The notes under the pieces: generated by a model | What the model saw: only the letters and a program-made list of their open reading frames with translations | Databases searched by the model: none | Told to the model about the DNA's origin: nothing | Translations under genes and position numbers: made by a program | Part shown: one piece after another, positions 35,003 to 43,750 of the stretch | Position numbering within the stretch: position 1 is the stretch's first letter | Layout of the letters: the number at the start of each line of letters is the position of its first letter | Assembly: GCF_000718775.1 (NCBI RefSeq) | Contig: NZ_JOCB01000024.1 | Location: forward strand, 1 to 64,000 | Source of the DNA: Streptomyces sp. NRRL S-31 | Lineage (GTDB): Bacteria > Actinomycetota > Actinomycetes > Streptomycetales > Streptomycetaceae | DNA: 64,000 bases | Direction of reading: 5' to 3'

Positions 35003-35803
35003 ATGACGGCTGAGGGCGAGGCGCTGGTCGGCGGGATGGTGAACGCGGGGGCGGTCTTCCGCCGGGGCGAGCTGGTCGAGCGCCCGGCGCCGCGCAACGC
35101 ACGCGCCCTGCATGCCTGTCTCCTCGCGCTGAGGGAGCACGGCTTCGACGCGGCACCGGCCCCTGTCGGTCTCACCGCGGACGGCCGTGAGCAGCTGACC
35201 TTCATCCCCGGCGATGTGGCCCTGCCGCCGTTCCCGGAGTGGGCGATGACGGGGGCCGCCCTCGAATCGGCGGGGAGCCTGCTGCGGCGCCTGCATCGTG
35301 CCGGCGCGGCGGTGGCGGTCGACACTCATACCGAATGGCCCCGGGACCTGGCCGACCCGGAGGGAGGAACGATGCTGTGCCACAACGACGTGTGCCCGGA
35401 AAACGTCGTCTTCCGCGACGGCCGCGCCGCCGCCCTGATCGATTTCGACATGGCGGCCCCGGGCCGCCATCTCTGGGACGTCGCCATGACCGCGCGCTAC
35501 TGGGTGCCCATGCTCGATCCCGGCTCCGCGGCTTCCCTTCACCCCTCCGGACTGGATGCGCCCGCACGGCTGCGGATCCTTGCCGACGGCTACGGCCTCT
35601 CGACGGGGGACCGCGCCGAGTTGGCCGGCGTCATCGAGCAGGCAACGGAGGTCTGCCGGGCCTTCGTCGCCCGCCGCGTGGCCGACGGTGACCCTGTCTA
35701 TCGCCAGGCGCTGGCCGAGCGGGGTGGATGGGAACGCTGGGACCGCGTGCAGACGTGGTTGGCGGACCACCGCAAGACGTTCACGGCTGCCCTGCTGAAC
35801 TGA
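35003..35803 (+). CDS. Aminoglycoside phosphotransferase-fold protein
   Basis: APH/choline-kinase family protein of 266 aa. The catalytic loop is MLCHNDVCPENVVF (His-Asn-Asp with the downstream Asn) and the metal-binding loop is ALIDFDMAAPGRHLWDVA. The N-terminal lobe is short, as in many small APH-like proteins of Streptomyces that have no proven resistance role. Starts at ATG 35003, with a GTG at 34994 as an in-frame alternative. Monocistronic. The phosphate acceptor is unknown; aminoglycosides, macrolides or small amines are family possibilities. Confidence 0.85.
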   Translation: MTAEGEALVGGMVNAGAVFRRGELVERPAPRNARALHACLLALREHGFDAAPAPVGLTADGREQLTFIPGDVALPPFPEWAMTGAALESAGSLLRRLHRAGAAVAVDTHTEWPRDLADPEGGTMLCHNDVCPENVVFRDGRAAALIDFDMAAPGRHLWDVAMTARYWVPMLDPGSAASLHPSGLDAPARLRILADGYGLSTGDRAELAGVIEQATEVCRAFVARRVADGDPVYRQALAERGGWERWDRVQTWLADHRKTFTAALLN

Positions 35804-36052
35804 CCGGCCCGGATGCCCGTGGGCAAATCGACCGGGCGTTCTCGGTGTCGCGTTCGTCAACCGCCGAGCAGGCGTTCGGGCGGTCGCCGGGCACCTTTGT
35901 CCAGCGTGGCCCGCGACCAGGACTTCGAGGTCGTGGAACGCGCCGCGGCCGGAGACGGTGATACACGCCAGAGGCCGAGGCGTTCATCCGCCGCCGGGCG
36001 TAGGTCCCTCGCCTCATGCGCGCTGTGCGTCCGCTGGCTAGGGTCGGCACTC

Positions 36053-36514
36053 ATGCGGACCACGGAGATCGTTCGCCGCCAGGCGGCGGAGCGCAGGCGC
36101 GACACTCTGGATCGACTCGTCACCGAGCGGGACGTATGGGTGTCGACAGCGCATCCCGATCACGGGCCGCACCAGGTGCCGCTGTGGTTCATGTGGGATG
36201 GGCGAGCGGTGTGGATGTGCACCAGTGCCGCTTCCGCGACCGCGCGGAACGTCCGCGCGGAGCCGCGCGTGCGCCTGGCGCTGCCGGACACCTATGACGT
36301 GGTGCTTCTCCAGGGTGAGGCGGAATGCTTCCCGGACCAGGAGGTGCCCGGAGACGCGGCCGACGCGTTCACCGCCAAGTTCGGGTGGGACCCGCGCACG
36401 GAGGAAGGTTCCTTCCTGTATGTGCGGGTGGTGCCGAAGACCGTCCGCGCTTGGCGCGGCGAACCGGAACTGCGCGGCAGGGCCATCATGCGGAACGGGG
36501 CGTGGCTGGAATAG
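36053..36514 (+). CDS. PPOX-class FMN/F420-binding protein
   Basis: Split-barrel flavin-binding protein of 153 aa, pyridoxamine 5'-phosphate oxidase-like. Strands VWVSTAHPDHGPHQVPLWFMWDG and the region ATARNVRAEPRVRLAL are typical of the F420- or FMN-binding PPOX proteins common in actinobacteria. Starts at ATG 36053; the upstream part of the longer frame is not protein-like. It stands alone between the phosphotransferase gene and locus B. Reaction unknown. Confidence 0.85.
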   Translation: MRTTEIVRRQAAERRRDTLDRLVTERDVWVSTAHPDHGPHQVPLWFMWDGRAVWMCTSAASATARNVRAEPRVRLALPDTYDVVLLQGEAECFPDQEVPGDAADAFTAKFGWDPRTEEGSFLYVRVVPKTVRAWRGEPELRGRAIMRNGAWLE

Positions 36515-36966
36515 CGGCCGTCGCCGGCCGACGCCCCGCCCCCTCCCCGCAGGACACCCGCCCCACACGGCGCCCACCCCCGGGTTGTGGAGCCACCCCT
36601 CCGTCGTCGAGCGGCATCACGACACCGCCCCCCGGATCGACGCACAGGCCCTCGCCCTGGGGGCTCACCCCGGCTGAGTGTGGTCTGGGGACCGCGGCGC
36701 GTGGCGCGTGCGCTGCCCGGCCGCTCGGCGGGGCGCTGTGCCGAGCCGGCCGACGTCTTCTTCGCCGAGACCCGCCGCCACTGCCTGCGGGGGAAGCGGA
36801 GGGGGCCTTCCCGCTCTGCGGGTTCACCATGGCGCCGGCCGGCGACCGTCTCGGCGACCGGAGCCGCGCCCTGCGCCGGTCGGGCCGGGAACGGGTGGGC
36901 GGGGGTGTCCGTGCGGACACCCCCGCCTCCGCCGCGTGGCGGTCGCCGGGCCCGGGGCCGCCGGCC
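36515..36966. other. Intergenic region before locus B
   Basis: No gene is supported in these 450 bp. Frames here are short shadows without SD sites. The only recognisable element is the hairpin at 36898-36927. It separates the plus-strand spacer genes from the minus-strand start of locus B. Confidence 0.6.
36898..36927 (-). terminator. Terminator after the asparagine synthetase-like gene
   Basis: Perfect 14-bp stem (GGCGGGGGTGTCCG, loop TG, CGGACACCCCCGCC), 40 bp downstream of the stop. Among the strongest hairpins in the window. Confidence 0.85.
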
Positions 36967-38838
36967 TCAGACCAGCAGGCTCCGCACGTCGACGCCGTGG
37001 AGCTCCATCCAGGCGTTCAGCCGGACGGGGGGCTCCGTGTAGACGGAGCGCTGCATCATCGAGTACGCGGTGTCGACCGGCCTGGCGAGGTGGGTACGGA
37101 TCGCCTCGGTGTTCAGCAGGGGCAGCGCCGGCGCGTTCGGGTCGGCGACGATCCGGCTCAGCTCCTGGTTGACCGCCTGGTCGTACTGCGGGTCCTGGGT
37201 CGAGGGGTAGGGCGCCTTGCGCCGCTGGACGATCGACTCCGGCAGCAGGTCCTTGGTCGCGTGCCGCAGCAGGCTCTTCTCCCGCCCGTCGAACGTCTTC
37301 ACCGACCAGGGCGCGTTGTAGACGTACTCGACGAGCCGGTGGTCGCACAGCGGGACCCTGACCTCCAGGCCGGTCGCCATGCTCATCCGGTCCTTGCGGT
37401 CCAGCATCATCTGGAGGAAGCGGGTGATGTTGAGGTAGCTGGCCAGCCTCATCCGCCGCTCGGTCGGACTGTCACCGGGGATGTGGGTGACCTCGTTGGC
37501 GGCGCTGTGGTATTGGTCGGCGATGTACTCGGCGAGGTTCAACTCCTTGACCAGGGCCGGGTCCAGGAAGCTCGTGGCCTGCTCGCTCACCGGGACCTTG
37601 TTGATCGCGTGCCACGGGTAGGTGTCGGCCTGTGAGGCGACCGGATCGTGGAACCACAGGTAGCCGCCGAAGACCTCGTCGGCGGACTCCCCCGACAGCG
37701 CCACGGTCGAGTTCTCGCGGACGGCCTTGAAGAGCAGGTAGAGGGAGGGGTCGTGGTCCCCGATCCCGTACGGGAGGTCCCAGGCCCGCAGGACGGCGTC
37801 GCGCACGCCGGGCTCGACGAGCTGGGCGGTGTCGAGCAGGATCTCGCGGTGGTCGGTGCCCACGTGCCGGGCGAGTTCGGTGACGAAGGGCGCGTCGGGC
37901 GCCTCGCGGAACGGCTCGGGCTCGAAGTTCTCGGCGAGGCCGACGAAGTCCACGGAGAACGTGCGGACCCGTCCCCCGCCGCCGGTGTCCAGCGAACGCT
38001 GGGCGAGCGCGGTCAGCGCACTGGAGTCCAGGCCGCCCGACAGGAGCGTGCACAGCGGCACGTCGGAGACCATCTGACGGGCGACGGCGTCCTCGAGGAT
38101 CTCCCGCACCTTCGCGACGCTGCCGTCGACGTCCTCGGTGTGCGGACGGGTCTCGAGTCTCCAGTACGCGTCCTCGCGTATGCCGTCCCGGCTGACGCGG
38201 ACGATGTGGCCGGGCCGCACCTCGTACAGGTTCCGCAGGGGAGTCCGTCCGGGCACCCGGGCCAGCGCGAGCGCGTCGCGCAGGCCGTCGAGGTCCATGA
38301 CCGCGCTGCCGAGCGGGTTCGCCAGGATCGCCTTGGGCTCCGACCCGAAGAGCACGCCGGAGGGGGTGGGGTAGTAGAAGAGCGGCTTGATCCCCATCCG
38401 GTCCCGGACCAGGAGCAGTTCTTCGGTCCTGGTGTCCCACAGGGCGAAGGCGTACATCCCGTTGAAGCGGTCGACGAACGCCCTGCCCCACTGGAGGTAG
38501 GCGCGCAGCACCACCTCGGTGTCGCTCCTGGAGCGGAAGCGGTGGCCCGCGAGGACCAGTTCCTCGCGGATCTCCTTGAAGTTGTACACCTCGCCGCTGT
38601 AGCTGATGACCACCAGCGGATCACCGTCCGGACCGGTCTCCGGGGTCCGCATCGGCTGCCGGCCGCCCTCGATGTCGATCACCGCGAGCCGCCGGTGTCC
38701 GAGCATGACGTGCCCGCTGCTCCACATTCCCTCGTCGTCCGGACCGCGGCAGGCCATCGTCCTGGTCATGGCCTCTGCCGTGGCGGCCTCCTTCACGAGG
38801 TCGCGTTCGAAGTCCACCCATCCAGCGATTCCGCACAT
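36967..38838 (-). CDS. asnB: Glutamine-dependent asparagine synthetase-like amidotransferase
   Basis: AsnB-family enzyme of 623 aa. The N-terminal glutaminase is intact (MCGIAGWVDF, catalytic Cys2 after Met removal; YNFKEIREEL; RSRSDTEVVL) and the synthetase domain has the PP-loop LLSGGLDSSALTAL plus SGESADEVFGGY. Retention of Cys2 argues against a beta-lactam-synthetase-like loss of glutaminase and for ammonia transfer to an adenylated carboxylate. It starts at ATG 38838 and is followed by a strong terminator. Being next to an exporter at the edge of locus B it may amidate a pathway carboxylate; a second copy of primary Asn synthetase is the alternative. Confidence 0.92.
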   Translation of the reverse strand: MCGIAGWVDFERDLVKEAATAEAMTRTMACRGPDDEGMWSSGHVMLGHRRLAVIDIEGGRQPMRTPETGPDGDPLVVISYSGEVYNFKEIREELVLAGHRFRSRSDTEVVLRAYLQWGRAFVDRFNGMYAFALWDTRTEELLLVRDRMGIKPLFYYPTPSGVLFGSEPKAILANPLGSAVMDLDGLRDALALARVPGRTPLRNLYEVRPGHIVRVSRDGIREDAYWRLETRPHTEDVDGSVAKVREILEDAVARQMVSDVPLCTLLSGGLDSSALTALAQRSLDTGGGGRVRTFSVDFVGLAENFEPEPFREAPDAPFVTELARHVGTDHREILLDTAQLVEPGVRDAVLRAWDLPYGIGDHDPSLYLLFKAVRENSTVALSGESADEVFGGYLWFHDPVASQADTYPWHAINKVPVSEQATSFLDPALVKELNLAEYIADQYHSAANEVTHIPGDSPTERRMRLASYLNITRFLQMMLDRKDRMSMATGLEVRVPLCDHRLVEYVYNAPWSVKTFDGREKSLLRHATKDLLPESIVQRRKAPYPSTQDPQYDQAVNQELSRIVADPNAPALPLLNTEAIRTHLARPVDTAYSMMQRSVYTEPPVRLNAWMELHGVDVRSLLV

Positions 38839-38879
38839 AGGAACGCCCTTCACTACGGGTTGAATGACACGTCCGTCGA

Positions 38880-40124
38880 CTACGCGGTGACCTTGGTCGT
38901 CCGCTCCGACGAGTTCTTGGCCAGCCGGTGTCCCAGTTCGGAGAGCCCCAGCGCGAGCACGGCCACCGCGGCGCCGATCAGGCTGATGTTCCGGGCTCCG
39001 ATGGTGCTGATCCCCACCGCGCCGATGACGCCGGACAGGGCGATGGCAAGGTAGAGGAACGCGGCGTTGAGTGAGATGAGGAGGGGGGCCGATTCCGGGT
39101 TGAGGGTGATCAGGCGCGACTGCTGCGGCGCGGTGATGCCCCATGCCGCGACGCCGTACACCACGATGACGACGGCGGCCGCGGCGAACGAGCCGGTGGC
39201 GAGCGGTAGTACGAGGAGGCTGAGGGCCAGCAGCGTGACCGCGCCGCCCACCACCAGGCGGGCCCCGAACCGGTCGGCCAGGGTCCCGGCGTAGAAGTTG
39301 CCGACCATGCCCGTCAGGCCGAAGGCGAACATCAGGATGGCCAGCTTCCTGCCGTCGCCGCCGGTGGCGGGGGCGAACACCTCGGCCATGTAGGTGTAGA
39401 CGATGTACGCCGCGGTGAAGGCGACGAGCGTCGCGGCGAGCACGGCGACCACGCGGCGGTCGCCGAGCGGCGCGAGGCGCTGGCGCAGACCGCCCGGCGC
39501 CGCCACGGCCACCTGGGGCACGAGGGCGAACACGCCGAACAGGCCCAGCACGGTGAGGAGGGCGATGAACCACATCGTGGAGCGCCAGTCGAAGACGCTT
39601 CCCACGACGGTTCCGATCGGCGCGCCCAGTGCGGTGGCGGCGGTGAGTCCGGTGGTGACGGCCGCGATGGCCCGGCCCCGGCGTTCGGGCCCCATCAGCG
39701 CGGAGGCGGTGACGCTGGCGGCCGGGATGTAGAGGCCGGCGCCGACGGCGGCGACGACCTGGGCCGCCAGGACGACGGGGAACGACGGCGCCAGGCCGGT
39801 CCCCACGACGCCCAGCAGGTAGATCAGCACGGACAGCTTGAGCACCTTGTGCCGCGGCCAGGCCGCGGTGAGGGTGGCCAGGACCGGCGCCATCACCGCG
39901 CAGGTCAGCGCGAACACGGTGACCACCTGCCCGGCCGTGGTGATGCTGACGGACAGGGAGTCGCTTAACTCGGGCAGCACGCCGGCGAGCACGAACTCGT
40001 CCGTACCGATGGCGAAGGCACCGAACCCCAGAACGAGGACTCCCCGCCAGGACGCGGAGGACTCCCCCGCGTCGGTCTTCCCCGCCGGCGCCCCGCTCTT
40101 CCGGTCCGGGACGGACTCACTCAC
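38880..40124 (-). CDS. MFS exporter of locus B, TetR-controlled
   Basis: DHA1-type twelve-helix exporter of 414 aa. FAIGTDEFVLAGVLPELS is the helix 1 motif, TAATALGAPIGTVVGSVFDWR the antiporter motif C, and both ends are hydrophilic. Codon 53 is TTA (39966-39968), an unusual bldA-dependent codon in a transporter gene. Starts at ATG 40124, divergent from a TetR gene, with two palindromic operators in the 95-bp gap, so it is probably induced by its own substrate. Likely export or self-resistance for the locus B product. Confidence 0.92.
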   Translation of the reverse strand: MSESVPDRKSGAPAGKTDAGESSASWRGVLVLGFGAFAIGTDEFVLAGVLPELSDSLSVSITTAGQVVTVFALTCAVMAPVLATLTAAWPRHKVLKLSVLIYLLGVVGTGLAPSFPVVLAAQVVAAVGAGLYIPAASVTASALMGPERRGRAIAAVTTGLTAATALGAPIGTVVGSVFDWRSTMWFIALLTVLGLFGVFALVPQVAVAAPGGLRQRLAPLGDRRVVAVLAATLVAFTAAYIVYTYMAEVFAPATGGDGRKLAILMFAFGLTGMVGNFYAGTLADRFGARLVVGGAVTLLALSLLVLPLATGSFAAAAVVIVVYGVAAWGITAPQQSRLITLNPESAPLLISLNAAFLYLAIALSGVIGAVGISTIGARNISLIGAAVAVLALGLSELGHRLAKNSSERTTKVTA

Positions 40125-40144
40125 TATGGACCCTCCTCGATTTC

Positions 40145-40188
40145 GGTACCGATCGGTACCATTTCGAGGGACGGTATCGGTCGGTACC
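40145..40188. promoter_or_regulatory. Paired TetR operators between exporter and repressor
   Basis: GGTACCGATCGGTACC (40145-40160) is a perfect 16-bp palindrome. A second, slightly imperfect copy, GGTATCGGTCGGTACC, lies at 40173-40188. Centres are 28 bp apart, between the divergent MFS and TetR starts. The pair is the expected site for the adjacent repressor on both promoters. Confidence 0.88.
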
Positions 40189-40219
40189 GTTTAGCGTCAA
40201 GGGCGACTACTCTGGCCGC

Positions 40220-40762
40220 ATGCCGACTCGCGCACGTGACCGCCTGCTGGAGGCAGCCGAGGAGCTCTTCTACGAGGAGGGCATCAACGGAGTGGGCCTG
40301 GAACGCCTCCTGACCCATTCGGGTGTCGGCCGCGCCTCCCTCTACCGACACTTCGAGGGCAAGGACGACCTGGTGGCCGCGGTCCTCCAGCGCCGGGACG
40401 AGCACTGGAGGAAGTGGCTGCGGGAGCGGGTCGAGGCCCACGGCGGCGCACCTCTGGCCGTCTTCGACGTCATGGCCGAGGGGTCGCAGGAGAGCGGGTT
40501 CCGCGGCTGCGCCTTCATGAACGCCATGGCGGAGCGGGCGAAGGAACCCGGCAGCACCGTCCACCGGCTCGCGGTCGAGCACAAGCGCAAGGTCGCCGAC
40601 TACGTGCGCGGCCTGATCGAGGACGCCGGCCACGCGGGGGCGCCGGAGCTGGCGGAACAGTTCGCGCTGCTCATGGACGGGGCCGTGGTCACCGCGATGC
40701 GCGAGTGCAGCATCGATCCGTTCCGGCGGGCCCGGCGGATGGCGGAGAGACTGCTGTCCTGA
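40220..40762 (+). CDS. TetR-family repressor
   Basis: TetR regulator of 180 aa. The helix-turn-helix reads from INGVGLERLLTHSGVGRASLYRHFEGKDDLVAAVL, about residues 22-56, and the rest is the ligand-binding helical bundle with FRGCAFMNAMAE typical of the AcrR-like group. Divergent from the MFS exporter with two operators between them, hence probably its repressor and an autoregulator, sensing the exported compound or a precursor. Confidence 0.93.
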   Translation: MPTRARDRLLEAAEELFYEEGINGVGLERLLTHSGVGRASLYRHFEGKDDLVAAVLQRRDEHWRKWLRERVEAHGGAPLAVFDVMAEGSQESGFRGCAFMNAMAERAKEPGSTVHRLAVEHKRKVADYVRGLIEDAGHAGAPELAEQFALLMDGAVVTAMRECSIDPFRRARRMAERLLS

Positions 40763-40900
40763 CCGCCGCCCGCAGCGGCCGGTGCCGAGGCACCGCCCGC
40801 CGTGCGCGGAGCCGCCGCGCTCCGCGTCGCCCTCGCGCCGGCCGGTGCGCTCCGCGGCGGCGGCCTTCCGCGCTTCCGGGGCGCCGCGTACGCCACCTCC

Positions 40901-41092
40901 AGGGGGTTTCGTTTGGATCAGGTCGGATCAGGCCGCGGCGTCCGGTGCGGTGCATCGCAAGGCGGAGGATCACCCGCGTACCGGGCGTACTCGGGTGGTC
41001 CGACAACGCGGCGTGGGGGTCCCCCCGGCCGAAGGCTGGGGGAGTGCCGTGCCGGGCGTCGCGGACCCGGGCTGATCCAAACGAAACCCCCT
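40901..41092. mobile_element. 192-bp MITE-like element with 21-bp terminal inverted repeats
   Basis: The left end (40901-40921, starting AGGGGGTTTCG and ending GGATCAG) and the right end (41072-41092, starting CTGATCC and ending CCCCCT) are exact reverse complements over 21 bases. Between them lie about 150 bp without coding capacity, including a hairpin with CCCCCGGCC and GGCTGGGGG arms at about 41020-41042. No target-site duplication is evident. The size and termini fit a non-autonomous inverted-repeat element; I recall similar GTTTCGTTTGGATCA repeats in Streptomyces intergenic DNA. Confidence 0.75.
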
Positions 41093-41409
41093 AGCCCCGC
41101 CCGCGGCCCCTCCGGTCGCCGCGCGCCGCGCGACCGCCTCGGCGACGGCGGTCCCCGTCGGATGCCGCGGATTCCCTTCCGGCCACCGGGGAAACCGGAT
41201 CGACGCATCCGGGAGGGCGCCCGGCGAATCGGCCGGAAACAGCTCCCGGGACTATCCGACAGCCGCGCACCAAAGGGTCGACCCCGTATCCTTTCCCGTG
41301 GACCGGGCAGCCGGCCCATTCCAGGTCGAGCAACCTCTTTTCGGAAGCACAGAGCCACGGACCGGCCGATCCTCGATTCTCCGTTTTCACGTGCACGCCG
41401 AATTTCACC

Positions 41410-41449
41410 GTTTCGTTGTTTCGCCGTTTCGCCGTTTCGCCGTTTCGCC
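41410..41449. repeat. 8-bp tandem repeats (GTTTCGCC)
   Basis: Four perfect copies of GTTTCGCC (41418-41449), preceded by a variant GTTTCGTT (41410-41417), upstream of the thioesterase promoter. It could be slippage, or spaced direct repeats for an activator; SARP-type activators bind spaced direct repeats, but usually with 11- or 22-bp periodicity, not 8. Confidence 0.8.
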
Positions 41450-41501
41450 GAAAACGCCGCGCCAGTCGCCTGCCGCTCACCCGCGCCCTCAGGAAACACC
41501 G

Positions 41502-41530
41502 TTGACATATGACGCGACCGTCAGTAACGT
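41502..41530 (+). promoter_or_regulatory. Promoter for thioesterase and HTH regulator
   Basis: TTGACA (41502-41507), 17-bp spacer, TAACGT (41525-41530): a near-consensus vegetative (HrdB-type) promoter. Predicted start near 41537 gives an untranslated leader of about 195 bases before the thioesterase ATG. Confidence 0.7.
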
Positions 41531-41733
41531 AATCATCACGGGAAAATCTCTGAATCCGCCACGTCCGAGGCCGGAACGACCGGATCGATCGACTCGCGCA
41601 TTACCTGGCGCATATTCCGCCAGAGCGGCGGGAAAGCTGCCCCACAATGACGCTTCCGCCCCAGCGATGCGCCCTTCCCGGGCAGCGTCCGCGAGCGATC
41701 CGGCACGATCCCCCGGTACACACGGAAGGTGAC

Positions 41734-42492
41734 ATGGCCGTCCAACCCCTCGACAAGAGAAGCGATTGGATCCGGAGTTCCGCGCCCCGGGCGAACCCTC
41801 GGATGCGTCTGGTCTGCTGTCCCTACGCAGGCGCTTCGGCCAGTGTCTACAACGCGCTGTCCGCAGCCCTGCCCGCCGAGGTGGAGGCGCTTTCCGTCCA
41901 GTACCCGGGCCGCCCGGGGAACCGCGGCGAGCCGCCGATCAAGGACGTCGGCGAACTCGCCGACCGCATAGCCGAAGAGATCCGCCCCTGGCTCGACAGA
42001 CCGGTGGCCGTCTTCGGCCACAGTTACGGCTCGATCGTGGCCTTCGAGGTCACCCGGCGCCTGGAGACCGCCGGCGCCGGTCCGCTGCGGCTCATCGTGT
42101 CCGGGCGCCGCTCCCCGTCGGACGGGCTCGGCAGCCACACGCCGAGCGACGACCAGGAGATCATCGCCGAGCTCAAGGAACTGGGCGGCATTCCACCCAG
42201 GTTCTTCGAGCGGGCAAAGTTCCTGGAGCCGATCCTGGCGGTCGTGAAGAACGACTATCACGCCAATTCCACCTACCTCGCCCCCGAGGACGCAACGGTC
42301 GGCTGCCCCATATCCTTCCTGCGCGCCGACGCGGATCCGTATCTGACCGGAGGCGGGGAGCAAGGATGGGAACGGCACACCTCGGCCGGCTTCCGGATCA
42401 CACACTTCTCCGGTGGCCATTTCTTCCTGAACGAGAGGGTTACGGAGGTGGCCGGGGAGATCGCCGAGATCCTCCGCAACGAATCTCTTTGA
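41734..42492 (+). CDS. Type II thioesterase
   Basis: Stand-alone alpha/beta-hydrolase thioesterase of 252 aa, the type that removes stalled or aberrant acyl groups from carrier proteins. CCPYAGASASVY is the oxyanion-region motif, GHSYGS contains the nucleophilic serine and SGGHFFL the catalytic histidine. ATG 41734 has GGAAGG at 4-5 bases; longer frame upstream rejected. It probably serves the free carrier proteins of locus B, although the NRPSs of locus A are also possible clients. An 18-bp gap links it to the HTH regulator. Confidence 0.92.
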   Translation: MAVQPLDKRSDWIRSSAPRANPRMRLVCCPYAGASASVYNALSAALPAEVEALSVQYPGRPGNRGEPPIKDVGELADRIAEEIRPWLDRPVAVFGHSYGSIVAFEVTRRLETAGAGPLRLIVSGRRSPSDGLGSHTPSDDQEIIAELKELGGIPPRFFERAKFLEPILAVVKNDYHANSTYLAPEDATVGCPISFLRADADPYLTGGGEQGWERHTSAGFRITHFSGGHFFLNERVTEVAGEIAEILRNESL

Positions 42493-42510
42493 TCGTCTGA
42501 CTCGGGGTGG

Positions 42511-43599
42511 GTGAACGCAGTGGAGAACGTGCTAGCGTACACAGATTTGTCCGAGCGGCCGATGGAGGGGAACGGAAGAGCTCATTTCGAGGCGATGCCG
42601 CGCGGCCAGGACGCCGGCGAGGACCTGCTTCTCGCTGTCTACGATCACGTGCTGTCCTACCATGCGGCGACCACGCTGGAAATCGCCACGGCACTAGGAG
42701 TGTCGAGTGCCGCCGTCAAGGGGGCGATTCTGCGACTGCTGCGTCTGAAACTCGTCAAGTACTGCAAAGAGCAGGACACCTTTCTGGCGTCCGACCCCGA
42801 TGCCGCCCAGACCGAACTCGTCCTGCCGCTCGAGTCCGCCATCCACGAAAAGCAGCGCGAACTGGTCGCCATCCACCACCAGCTCGAGCGTTTCTCGAAG
42901 TCCTTCAAACGGCACCAGCGCACCCAGCGGAAGAGCCGGCTGGTGGCGACCTTGGAGAGCCAGCGCGAGATCTCCCTGCGCCTGGTCGACGCGATCCGGC
43001 AGTCCTCGGGGGAGATCCTCACGATGTGGCCGGTCTGTAGCTACGAGACGCAGATCCTGAAGGACACCCTCCAGCTCTCCTCCGAAGCGGTCCGGCGCGG
43101 GGTCCGCCTGCGGACGCTCTACCCCCACACGGCCAGGTTCCACCCCAGTTTCCGCGCGATCCTCCAGCAGAACCTGGAGTCGGGGGCGGACGTCCGGACG
43201 TCGGACGAGGTCCAGCACTTCATCATCATCGTCGACCAGGAGACGGCGTTCCTGCCCACCGACTCCTTCGACGGAGGCACGTCCACGGTCACCGTCGTCT
43301 ACGAACCGGCGATCGTGAGCGTGCTGTGCGGCATCTACCAGAGCACCTGGCAGTCGGCCTGCGTCTTCGACGGCACCAGCTCCAACGACACCACGCTCAA
43401 CAACGTCCGGAACGCGATCCTGAAGATGCTCGCCTCCGGCCTCAAGGACGACGTCATCGCCCGCCGGGTCGGGATCTCCTCGCGCACCCTGCGGCGGCAC
43501 ATCGCCGCGATCATGGAGGAGCTGGGGGCGGAGAGCCGCTTCCAGGCCGGCGCGGCGGCCGTGAGCGCCGGCCTCATCGGCACCCGAGCCGACGGCTGA
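42511..43599 (+). CDS. HTH regulator, TrmB-like/LuxR-type
   Basis: Regulator of 362 aa. Residues 35-85 hold a winged helix resembling TrmB/MarR (LEIATALGVSSAAVKGAILRLLRLKLV), a middle domain follows, and the C-terminus (about 305-350) ends in a LuxR-type HTH (KMLASGLKDDVIARRVGISSRTLRRHI). This two-HTH architecture is common in Streptomyces cluster regulators. GTG 42511 follows GGGGTGG; GTG 42520 or ATG 42562 are possible. Presumably co-transcribed with the thioesterase from the promoter at 41502. Likely an activator of locus B. Confidence 0.85.
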   Translation: MNAVENVLAYTDLSERPMEGNGRAHFEAMPRGQDAGEDLLLAVYDHVLSYHAATTLEIATALGVSSAAVKGAILRLLRLKLVKYCKEQDTFLASDPDAAQTELVLPLESAIHEKQRELVAIHHQLERFSKSFKRHQRTQRKSRLVATLESQREISLRLVDAIRQSSGEILTMWPVCSYETQILKDTLQLSSEAVRRGVRLRTLYPHTARFHPSFRAILQQNLESGADVRTSDEVQHFIIIVDQETAFLPTDSFDGGTSTVTVVYEPAIVSVLCGIYQSTWQSACVFDGTSSNDTTLNNVRNAILKMLASGLKDDVIARRVGISSRTLRRHIAAIMEELGAESRFQAGAAAVSAGLIGTRADG

Positions 43600-43750
43600 C
43601 GGCGTCACGACGGCCACCGACCGGGCGGCGGTCGCGGTACGGCGGTCACGGCCCGGACGATCACCGTACGACCGCTCGCGGTACGCCGTGGCGCGTCCCG
43701 GCGAAGGCCCGGCGCGGGGTCACTCCCCCCTGCCCCGGGCCCCGCTGCCG
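43600..43750. other. Convergent gap between HTH regulator and PfkB gene
   Basis: The 151 bp between two convergent genes hold several overlapping short GC-rich inverted repeats (GGTAC/GTACC-containing). They may act as a bidirectional terminator, but no single stem stands out. Confidence 0.35.

Larger units (their letters stand above)
40763..41733. other. 970-bp intergenic region with MITE-like element and promoter
   Basis: Frames across this region are not protein-like. It holds an element bounded by 21-bp inverted repeats, an 8-bp tandem repeat array and a good promoter for the thioesterase. The stretch 41280-41530 is clearly lower in GC than average. Confidence 0.7.

Noticed and set aside
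35003..35803. Confident aminoglycoside resistance gene
   Set aside because: Only the general APH catalytic motifs are present; nothing ties it to a specific antibiotic.
36967..38838. Asparagine synthetase-like protein as a beta-lactam synthetase
   Set aside because: The glutaminase cysteine (MCGIAG) and surrounding motifs are intact, unlike beta-lactam synthetases.
40844..41512. Arg/Gly/Pro-rich frames over the inverted-repeat element
   Set aside because: They cross the element and the promoter; composition is non-protein-like.
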